Origin: Syngnathus acus | Lineage: Eukaryota > Chordata > Actinopteri > Syngnathiformes > Syngnathidae | DNA length: 64,000 nucleotides | Assembly: GCF_901709675.1 (NCBI RefSeq) | Contig: NC_051101.1 | Location: 7,212,501 to 7,276,500 of the forward strand | Reading direction: 5' to 3' | Part shown: positions 54,709 through 64,000 of the stretch, piece by piece | Layout of the letters: every line of letters begins with the position of its first letter | How positions within the stretch are numbered: the stretch's first letter is position 1 | Position numbers and translations under genes: made by a program | Notes under the pieces: generated by a model | What the model was told of the DNA's origin: nothing | The model's input: only the letters and a program-made list of their open reading frames with translations | The model's database searches: none

Positions 54709-54962
54709 TTGCTTTCATGTATATGACCTGCCTCTCTCATATCAACAAAGGACAACATTTCTGGAAATTCTCAATCCTTTCTGAGCAGACCCCAATCCCA
54801 TGAAGAATTTCCCATTATTTCATTCACAGAAGCAAGTACAGTACTGTAGCTCGCAGAATACAACACTGCCCCCTATTGATTGAACTGTCACCTGGCTGCG
54901 GGTTAGTCTGAACCTCATCACAATTAAGTCATAGTCTCTTTCTTCGTAAAGTGTCAATTGGA

Positions 54963-57043
54963 TTAAATTCCATCTGCACCACTTCCTGTGTGTTCCTCTT
55001 TGTCCCAGTCTTTCATCGTCGCTCCCATCATAAAGTCATCACTGAGGACACTCCACGCTGGTTTCTCCTCCACCTCAGTAGTCTATGAGGATGCACAGAC
55101 ACAATAACTAATAGGTTTGGGCTTTGAGCTGCATAATTTTTTCCTCAAACTTAAACAGCGCACCTTATTCACATATTTTTCCTGCTCCCTGGAATTTCAC
55201 TTTCTTATTTTATATTTTGATATTTTAAATTCCTCAAGCAAGAACCTTCCCACTGTCCACTTCGTGCAAACTTCATTTAATCGTTGATAGACAAGTCATT
55301 ATAAAAAACGTCTTTAAAGGGGTAAATTGACTCAACAAATCAGCATAAATTAGTTTTTTGACAAAATATAGGATAGACATTTGTTTTTCTGAGGTGAAAA
55401 AAAAAAATCACTTACATGTGTGTCCTTTTCTGCCTTGACTTTGACTCTGGCGCCACCTTCTGTTTTCCTTAGAACATCGATGAAGTCTTTTTTGGAAACT
55501 GAGGAAAGTATTTTTGCCTTCTTTCTCTCTGAGCCATCAACCTCCGCCATCTTTCTGTCGATGTTCTTTTGGTGCATTTTTACCGCATTGAACAGTTGCA
55601 CGACACCTCTGTGGAAAAACCAACAACAAAATCAACCTTCACACTCACGGTGTACGAGTGTACACTACACAAAAATACTGAATAACACACCGGGTGGCAA
55701 TTCTCTGCAAAGATTTTTCAACCTCACGGTCCTTCACTAGATCAGGTTTTACTCTGGACATCATCTCCCATGCTCGTTTCTTATCAGTCTGGGGGACAAG
55801 AAAAGAGCAAGCACCGTGATACATAAATTTGCAATGTCTGTCATTACACCAGCTGCAGGGAGCAAGATTTCAAAGATATTTAGTGTTTATAGATTTATTT
55901 TTAAGTGCTACCAGGATCCATTATTTGGCCGTAAGAAATAACTTACCAGCAGCTCACACGACTACTTTGACGTTAAATAATATTACACAATAAAATACAA
56001 AGAAAACAAGTTGAAGGTTTTCTCTAATGCTATCTTGGTTTTATATTACATTGTTTGTTGTATGAGTATTTGTTTTTAATTTTGCTTTGTTTTACTCTGC
56101 TGTTTGCAGCCAGGTCAGCATTGCAAATGTGAACCGTATGTCATGTAATGTTTTATTTTAATATGGATATTTTCTAATGTGTATTAAATTTCTAGAAAAC
56201 AATTCAGTGTGTTGCTAACATTTAACAACAGACAGCTAGTTTTGGGCGAGGTCTAGTTGGGGTGATCAGAATTTCTGCATTTATAAGCACTTTGCTAATT
56301 ACCTGCTCCTTCCTCTCCAACTGCTCCTGTTTTTCTTTTGCCTTCACTTTGTCCAGTTCTTTGTTTTTCACCAAGATGGTGGTTTTGCTCTTGGGTGTTT
56401 GCTTTCCCAAAATCTTGGCCATTGCCTCTGCCCAGCCAGCATTGGGATTGCCTTCCTCCTCCTCCTCCTCCTCCTCCTCCTCCAGACCTCCACCTTCATC
56501 CTCTGCATCATCTCCGTCATTCCCTCCATCAGATGATACGTGATCATCACTCCCCCCATCTGAGTTGTTCAGCTCATTTGTGTCCTCCAAAGAAGATTCA
56601 GCATCATCTGCCAAAAGAATCAACTTCGAAGTCATCTGGACAACAACTAGTTTTCATAGGGTACTGTATAGGAGTTTCACGTGTTTGATTATTGTAAAAT
56701 GAGAGTAGAAAGCTGAAAATTGTACCAAAACCACACATATGTGCATCATACTTAAAAGTGAAGCCTTAATACTCCGAAAGGCTACTTAATTAGTGCATTA
56801 CAGCAACACATCCTACAAAAGCATTCCGTTTCATTATACGTGTTCGATGTTTCGAGTCGCACACATCTAGTAAAAAGTCGTTGACGACATCTAATGTGTT
56901 TTCAGGACGCTGTTTTATACGAATTGCCCAGAATAAGACAAATCATCCTAAATGCAGTTGAAGTATACAATGTTACACGCAGGAAGCAAATAGTTACCGA
57001 TATCTTCCATGATCCGCACACGCGTACGCACCAAAGCGGCCAT
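54963..57043 (-). CDS. rrp15: Ribosomal RNA-processing protein 15 homologue, 5 exons
   Basis: RRP15 is a nucleolar factor of pre-60S ribosome assembly, needed for maturation of the large-subunit rRNAs. Exons on the minus strand: 56998-57043, 56303-56607, 55691-55788, 55416-55608, 54963-55082; 46+305+98+193+120 nt gives 253 residues, shorter than the human protein of about 280. The N-terminus [20 protein letters not shown] leads into an acidic stretch with a run of about ten glutamates (a GAG/CTC repeat at about 56455-56482). Conserved blocks follow: [89 protein letters not shown], and near the end [20 protein letters not shown]. All five are hallmark blocks of the family. It lies upstream of tgfb2 in the same orientation, as in human. 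An ETS-type TTCCGG (57065-57070) just above the ATG fits a housekeeping promoter. Confidence 0.95.
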
Positions 57044-57138
57044 TGAAGAGTAACGAGAAAAAGGTTCCGGGGGCAAACATAAGTACCAGAGACAAATGGT
57101 TCCTCTTCGGGTTTATCTCTAATTACTACGCACACACA

Positions 57139-57330
<192 letters not shown>

Positions 57331-57763
57331 CTGTATGCAGGATTTCATATTAGTGGATTTCACCTCGACAAATGACATTCTGCAAAGAAACACGAAATTT
57401 GTTTTGAGGATTCTCAAAGAACTAATTGTAAAAACTAAAAAAATTTCACATCAGAGATTTTGCAGTTTGTTCATTGTCATGTGAGTATTTATTTGTGAGA
57501 GATTACTTTTAAGAACGCACCTTTTGGTGAGAAATTAAAAAACTCAAATACCAGGACATACCAGGATGCTTTTCCACGTGCACCCAAGAAACTAAACCGG
57601 TATTGCATAGTGATTCTGACGATTAGAGCATGTGGGTCTGTGCGTGGGTGTGTCTTAAAGTTGCTTTATTAACAGGAGACAAGCTGTCTCCAGTGACTTG
57701 ACCGGTCCAGAAAGAAAGGTGGACGTCTGCAGGATTCCCTCTTGAGTCTTCTACACATCAAAC

Positions 57764-59784
57764 ATGATGACCAGGAAAAAAATGAGTAAGTTCAACATCA
57801 ATACCGTAATCTGTTGGTTACTGGGTCTTAAATCAAACATATAATGTTGTTCTGTTGGGATGAATAAATCAGCTGTGTAAAATTGGCTATTGGTTGATTC
57901 TGCTTCAAGCGTGTTACTCTCTTAAACGCCCACGTTGTAATGAAATACATTTCAAAACTTGACATCATGTCCACCATTATGAACTTTTCATGTGGCGGAG
58001 GATGTGACACAAAGCAACATGTGGTGGTTTGCTTGTTAAACCTGATCAACCAGTCTTGTTTGACTGCAAATCCTGAATGGTGGCAAAATCAAAAGAAGTC
58101 TCAGCTTCATTCTCTGGGCTTGCATGAGTAAAGAAAATAATGATTAAACTGGATTTGGATTGGGAAAAAAAAATCACACTTGAAAGGTAGTATAAGTATC
58201 TACCATCTTGATCAGGTATTTGTTGTTTTTACAGATTTCTGCTCAGACACACTAAATGTAATCTGCATTTTCGTATTTAATCATATTTTGTCATTAAAAA
58301 AAAGCATTGTTCTTGTCCTTTTAGAGGAAGCAGCAATTGGTTTTGCACTAGGAGCAGTGGGAGGCTCCATAATGGCAGCCATAGACGAGCCCGTTGACAG
58401 CACCCTGGCTGCAATGACCACAACGAGTCAACTGAAACCGCTGATCGAAGACATCAGGACAGTGGGTGCTCTCGGACTGGGGACTCTCATGGGGGCTTCT
58501 GCCCTGACCATCGCCATGACCTCAGTTGTAGCTGGTGTTGTCCTAGCAGCGGTGGTAGCTTCGCTCTTCGTCACCACAAGGAATTGTGGGGCAAGTCAAA
58601 CGAATTACGCAAACTTGTGGGTAAATGCAGGACTTGCCGGTGCCCTTGGGGCCACAGTCAGTGGCGGCACATTAGGTTTTTCTATTGAAACGATTGTGAA
58701 TAATTTTGGCATGACTGGTCTTCTGTTTGCACTGTGTATATTTAGCATCCTCAAACCACCTCTTCGCTTTGTATTTAACATCCTCTGGCAGCAAGGCGAG
58801 GCCTGTTGCACTCAAAGGTCTACGGTTTGGGACACAGAAAGGAAAGAGTTAGAGATTTCTGATTTAGAGCAGAGAGAAAGGGTGGCTGTGCAAATAGAGG
58901 ATAGGATCCTAAATATTGGGAGGAGCGCCACTGACGCCAAAGACATTACGACATGGGCCACTGAGCGGAAGATGCGAGAAGGACTAGAGAGGAAGAAGAT
59001 GGAGGCTGAAGAGGCAGAGGTCAAACAACGGACTCTCCAAGACTGGATCAAAACTGTGATGATCAAATATGTGGACTTTTTGGCTTTTTCAGGAATTCCA
59101 ATGACTGTGGTTGCTGTTGTAACATCATTATTTGGCTTATTTGGGTATGGGGGCCACCATTCTGTGTTCATTGTACTGGTAGCTTTAGTCGCAATCATTG
59201 GCTATTTGATTCTGAAGTCTTCTGATTTTAAGTTCTGGATGTTGATAGGATGCATGGGAATGCTCGCAACGTTCGTTATCGCCATGCTCACCGTGCAAGC
59301 TGGAGACGAGATCATGAATCAGAAAAGGCAACCGCAGGACGTAAACAGTGACAGCATCATCGAACGCATGAGTGACCTTTCCAGTCGAGAAGCTTTGAAA
59401 ACAGCAATTATCGCGGCAAAACTTTGCCAGCTGAGTTTGGGAGCTGCAGTCGGGGGCCCTCTGGTGAGGCATGCAGCTGGAGAGGGCAAAGTCATCATAG
59501 GGGCTGCGATCATTTCCGTCGTTTTACTAGCCGGGGTAGAGATTTTATCCCCAGCTCTGGGAAAAGGTGGGAAAGCCGGGGCACTGCTGGGGGTGGTGGG
59601 CACTTCCGGAGTGTCTATCGGTGCAGTGGTAGCCATGGCAGCCGAGTGTACCTCATGGCTACGCACTTCGGGAGCTGTAGCGGGTGTGATTATTGGCACA
59701 CTCGTCATGGGTAATTTACATTTTGTCTTGATTGGAGTCCAACTTTTTGTCGCCTACGTCTTTGCTATGACTAATGCTTTCTGA
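57764..59784 (+). CDS. Unrecognised multi-pass membrane protein, 493 residues, 2 coding exons
   Basis: I do not recognise the family. Exon 1 is 57764-57785 (MMTRKKM plus one base, donor gtaagt) and exon 2 is 58325-59784 after the acceptor ttgtccttttag; 22+1460 nt keeps the frame and gives 493 residues. The large frame has no ATG between its upstream stop and the acceptor, which supports the splice. Hydrophobic Gly/Ala/Val-rich segments lie at about residues 10-27, 53-90 (long enough for two passes), 105-124 and 136-155. A charged Glu/Arg/Lys helix follows at about 175-250. Further segments lie at 262-284, 286-304, 309-331, 366-383, 396-416, 424-446 and 456-488. That makes about ten passes, in two membrane blocks around a soluble helix. 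Repeated GA-rich text (GALGLGTLMGAS, AGALGATVSGGTLG, GAAVGGPL, GALLGVVGTSGVSIGAVVAM) suggests duplicated helix units. There is no signal peptide. It is divergent from rrp15. Confidence 0.85.
57786..58324 (+). other. Intron of the membrane protein gene
   Basis: A 539-base intron between the 22-nt coding exon and the large exon. The acceptor has a good pyrimidine tract. No other content is seen. Confidence 0.7.
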
Positions 59785-60402
59785 AGCAGAAGATGTAACG
59801 TTAAATTTCTTACTGTGAAAACATAAACAGTGTGGACATGCAAGTTCTGAATGGTAAAACCCATTTGAAGTAACTGTGCTACAAAGAATACTATTTATGC
59901 AAAGAATGCAGTTCACATTCATCATGTTGGTCATAGACAAATGTAGAGTACTAAAAGTTTGGGTAGCGAAGTTGAATACAGTAATCTTATTTCCAAGAAA
60001 ACGTGTATAGACATTTATTGATGAAATTGATGATGGGTGAAGAAAAAAAATCATTGGAAAAAATTGTAATAATAATCTATAAAATATTCAGTCATTATTT
60101 GTTAAAAGTTTAATTTAGCATTTCAGCACATTTATAACACAAGAAATGACCTACATGACTTTCATCAAGCCAAGTTGTTTTGCACGTTTTAAGCAAAACC
60201 AGCATTGGAGTATCTTATCTTGCAAGAAATTGAATGAAAACCGCTGCGTTATAAAAAAAAACAATATATGTGACAAAAACTGAATGCTTAAAATGCATGT
60301 TTTCTTTTCATTCTGAAAGACATAAAAGTTTTATACCACTGTCTGGGCCATGCTTTGATGATCATTGGTATATATTTAGTGAAATAGTACTACAGAGAAT
60401 GC

Positions 60403-60427
60403 AATAAATTGTCATCAGTTCAATAAA
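60403..60427 (+). promoter_or_regulatory. Paired polyadenylation signals of the membrane protein gene
   Basis: Two AATAAA hexamers at 60403-60408 and 60422-60427 lie about 620-640 bases after the stop codon at 59784, implying a 3' UTR of about 650 bases. Confidence 0.55.
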
Positions 60428-61019
60428 GCAGATAGCCACCTCCTTAGGGTCAATGTAAAGTGAAAATATATTTGATGTGAATCACATACATGACCTTTCC
60501 TGCTCAGAATGTGTCTCGGTACCTACCATGATGCACCACTGAATGGCAGTGTACACTAACAAGTGCAACAGCCTGCATCATTGGCCTTGCTCATCTCTCT
60601 CTAATGACAATCAGTCACTTATTTGATGAAACTGTTAGCCTCTGCGTTCACTTTTGAAGAGATTCAAGGGATGCAAGGTCACAGAGATAAATCCATTTGG
60701 ATTGTGATGGGTAAGCTTGTTTAAGCTTGTTTTGTTTAGCCTTCTAATTCTATTTGATTTAGAAATTGCTAGATTTAAACTTACACATTCGCTACTTTTA
60801 AACAACCACATTTCACAAAGTTTTACAAACATCAACTACATATGAATTTGATATTTGCAATCTTTTATCTGTTCTCAGTTTTATATTTTTTGTGTGTGTA
60901 TTTGCAACACCAAGGTGCACCGAGGTCTCTCCCTATAACACCAACCATCGTGTCGAGTATTTAGAATAGACGTGTTCAGCTTGATGATCATGTTGTCTGT
61001 TTAGTTTGCCATTCTTACA

Positions 61020-61310
61020 ATCTAGCTGGGCTAATTATTTGAGCACCACTTAGATAGTTGCAGGTCATGATCCAAGATATGTTGTCTGCAAACTTCAATG
61101 GTGTTGCTTGAGTGGGCAGGATTCCCATTGTTGGTGTAGCGCATTGAGTTCAACATGTAGCCTTGTGGGGAGTGAGCGCTTAAGATCCGAGAGGAGAAAA
61201 ACGGCGGGGATCTAGTTTGACTGATTGGTTGGAAAGAAAGTCCTTAATCCTGCAGCAGGTGAGCTGGGGGAACCCAGGTCAGCCAACCTTCTCAGGGATG
61301 TCAGGAATGC
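61020..61310 (-). mobile_element. Broken LINE reverse transcriptase fragment (L2-like)
   Basis: Read on the minus strand with frame changes, pieces line up with the fish L2-type RT. LADLGSPSSPAAGLRTFFPT resembles the segment before the DFLTxRxQ motif. It is followed by NQSVKL, then SPQG, then SSNTIE with KFADN in the next frame (family pattern SPQGCVLSPLL, then SNTIIKFADDT), then DLQLSKWCSNN. Stops and frameshifts make it a dead copy. Confidence 0.6.
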
Positions 61311-64000
61311 TTGTGTTGAAGTCTTCGTTGGAGGTGGTCCAGTGAGGTGCAGAGTGGAATTGGTGGTGGTGGGGTGGGGGTGGGAGTCTTTATATTGGAG
61401 CCCCAGTCACTCCAGCCTTGGTGGTGGGTTCACGTAAAGAATAATAATTTCATTTTTTACCGGACTATACAAAAACTAACTTTTCTCCAAAGTGAAAGTA
61501 GTATATAGTAGAAGAAGAAGAAAAAAAGGATTTCTGACGGTCTTTAATCACTGATGACAACGTACAATTTAATGATGACAGATATTTGGTTAAAATAACA
61601 ACGAAGCATTAACGGACTGGTTGACGATACTAAAATAGCGGTGACAAACTGACAGAAGCGCAGTTAACATAATGATGACAGAGTGACGGATTGACGATGG
61701 TGGTCTGGCTGCTGGTGAATGACAGACCGGCAAAATTTATTGATGCACCCACCTCTGGAAGTTGGACTATGATGGCATTTGTGCCCTTTGTTGCTTAACC
61801 CCCCCGTTCTGTTTTGTCACTATCTATAGCAAATGTCTTTTGACTCACTCGGTTGTCCACAATCATTAAATTCATACTGTGTTCCAAATTTTGAAGAGAG
61901 TACAGCATATATTTATTGCTCAAGCCGTTTAGCTACGGATGACATATTGAATCATCTGTCTGACTTACTTTCTGATCTTCCTATTTCCTATTCTACTATG
62001 TTAGGGGAGAAGTGGTCCATATCCACCCCCGTCTTTCCCACACAAACCCCTTTTGGTCCGCCTGAGGTCAGTGTGGGTCAGCACCCTTCTGCCAACTGCC
62101 ATCATTCACAGATGAATCCACAAAGGAAAACACGAAAAATGCAGAGTCATACATGTGGGTTTTTGTTTGGATGTACGTATGTGATCACAAATGCCAAAGC
62201 GTTTACGACAGAGCAACCACACTCCTTTCAAGTGTGCAACACAGTGGGGAACATCACGTGTGCATTTGCGACCAGCAGGTGTTTTTTAAAAAAACATTTT
62301 TTTATTATTCCTATAACTTTTACTGTGTTGGAACGTAAAGTGTGTGTCAACGGTATGACCATGAATAAACTTTTACAAACTTTTGGGGGAATTAATATCA
62401 GTGACAAATCAAAAGGTGGCCGAGCATTTGCATTTTTTCATCCCAACTCCGCAGACTCTTAGATCTGATCAAATTTGGACTGTTCCAAAGACATTAAAAC
62501 TCATTTATTTGACCAACCTTTATGTTGACTGATATAACATCTCTTTTTTGTTCCCATGCCCGTATTTTATTTATTCTACGCTAGTTAATTTCTCTTGGTG
62601 TCATAAAAAAAATCTATAAACCAGCCTTTCTCTTTTGAACTGTCCAATAAACATTACACCTTCCACATATACGTTTTGATCATCAGACCTTGATACTTGA
62701 TCCAAAACTCCCCTGCAGGAGATTTGCTGAGATTTTAGTTGTTAAACTGCAAGTCATTTGATTTAGTGGCCCTAATATGGCATCCCTCTCCTCAATCTTA
62801 CCCCTTGACCCTTGCAACCCTCATGAGTCTTTGGTTCCCATCCACCATGAGAGCATGAAGGATGAAAGGCGAGTTTTCCAAGAACCTCCTGCTGTGGACG
62901 TGACATGATGTAATACCTGGTGTTCCAACCTTAAACTTGTCACCACAAGAGCAGTGAAAGTGGAGTAGCCGCTGGAGATGGAAGGATCATGAGCTCTACT
63001 GACCAACAACATGTTTATACATTCATATTATAGTGAACGAAATCTCTAGAGAAGAATATTTTATCAAAAATCTTGGTTTTGTTTTCTGCCTCAAATATTG
63101 TTGGTTATACCACTTTCAATCAACTTTTATTCAAGGCAAAATGTGGGACTTCATCTTAGAAACCCATGACATCAGTTAATACTCAGGACTTGACAGTCAG
63201 CACGTACAACCAATTAACAGTTTCAAATAGCCCATTATATAAGTAATTAGGTTGCACAAGCAGCAGTTGAATGCGTAACTGAACATGCAGCAATCCCAGA
63301 TTAGGGCCCATATATGACCTCTTCCAAGTGCAAAATCTCAGTCTGGCCTGGGCTGAGTCCTTTTATTTTCCTTTAAATCCAAGAGTTTTCATATATTAAC
63401 AATTCAACTGTTCACTTTGTCCCAACATGACTTTGTGAAAATGATACAGAAGTGTAGATTATTTGTTGCCATAAAAACCATGATAACTGATTTAAGAGCA
63501 GCTCTGTATTGTTTTCTGTTCAACGTGCGTATGTATCATATACCAGGATTCGGATTGTGATGGCCCTGGGAAGATTATATTAAAATAACAACACACAGAA
63601 GTTGAAATGTAATTGTACTAAAAATGATGATTAGAAGCTGCCGTCAAGAAATGAAATGAAGATACCAGACTGTTGGCAATAAATTAACATCCACAATAAA
63701 TTGTAAATATAAGTGCTTCTCAGTATTATGACCTACAGAGAAGGTCCTGTGGGCTCTGACTACATGCCACTATTGTTTAATTACTAAATGAATCACACAG
63801 AGATAACATTAGTCATATTTACAGTGTTTGGTGATATTTACCTTAAACAGGGAAATTGTGCTGGGAGAAGATCAACACAGATGACTCATCTCTAAACTGT
63901 ATTGAGTGAGAATGAGGTACGCAATCCCTTACTGAGTTCCCAAGGCATTACCAACAGATCACTTTAGTCTCCAGTGGTCAGACTAAACAAGAGCATTCGT
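61311..64000. other. Terminal stretch without a supported gene
   Basis: Contains a few imperfect gatgaca/ttgacgat motifs at about 61550-61700 and an unexplained open frame of 209 codons at 61833-62462 with no recognised motif. No exon pattern or RNA gene is seen to the end of the window. Confidence 0.4.

Noticed and set aside
58180-58324. In-frame upstream extension of the membrane protein
   Set aside because: It begins at a non-ATG codon and lies inside an intron bounded by good gtaagt and ttttag sites; phases match only with the 22-nt exon.

Overview
The window is animal nuclear DNA, most likely from a ray-finned fish (probably a percomorph teleost). Genes are split by GT-AG introns, and the dispersed repeats are ones I recognise from fish genomes: a tRNA-headed SINE-like element, a Tigger-like MITE and degraded L2-type LINE pieces. 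The protein sequences match vertebrate orthologues. Species cannot be fixed from the sequence alone.

Layout. (1) 0.9-3.1 kb, plus strand: preb, the SEC12-like exchange factor of COPII budding, nine exons, 432 residues. (2) 4.75-8.1 kb, minus strand, tail-to-tail with preb: an intact 1107-codon single-exon gene that I do not recognise. It encodes a long coiled coil with internally duplicated modules, an acidic tract of about twenty 14-residue repeats, one C-terminal membrane helix and a cysteine-rich tail. (3) 13.3-20.05 kb, minus: lyplal1, five exons, 235 residues, catalytic Ser/Asp/His all present. (4) 20-35 kb: a gene-poor stretch with repeats. (5) 34.96-51.92 kb, minus: tgfb2, seven coding exons, 413 residues, with a 13-kb first intron and a TATA/CRE-type promoter near 52.7-52.85 kb. 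(6) 54.96-57.04 kb, minus: rrp15, five exons, 253 residues. (7) 57.76-59.78 kb, plus, head-to-head with rrp15: an unrecognised multi-pass membrane protein of 493 residues, built from a 22-nt first coding exon and one large exon. (8) 59.8-64 kb: no gene I can support, only LINE remnants.

Context. The order rrp15-tgfb2-lyplal1, all in one orientation, is the same as on human chromosome 1q41, so this is a conserved vertebrate block. The preb side (human 2p23) is a different neighbourhood, so a synteny boundary lies between about 8 and 13 kb, where the unrecognised coiled-coil gene sits. The named genes do not form one pathway: PREB acts in ER export, RRP15 in 60S ribosome assembly, LYPLAL1 is a serine hydrolase and TGFB2 a secreted growth factor. 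The two unrecognised genes, each essentially one large coding exon, are the best candidates for something undescribed. Exon junctions were placed by hand from GT/AG sites, reading frame and remembered family conservation; no alignment or database search was run.
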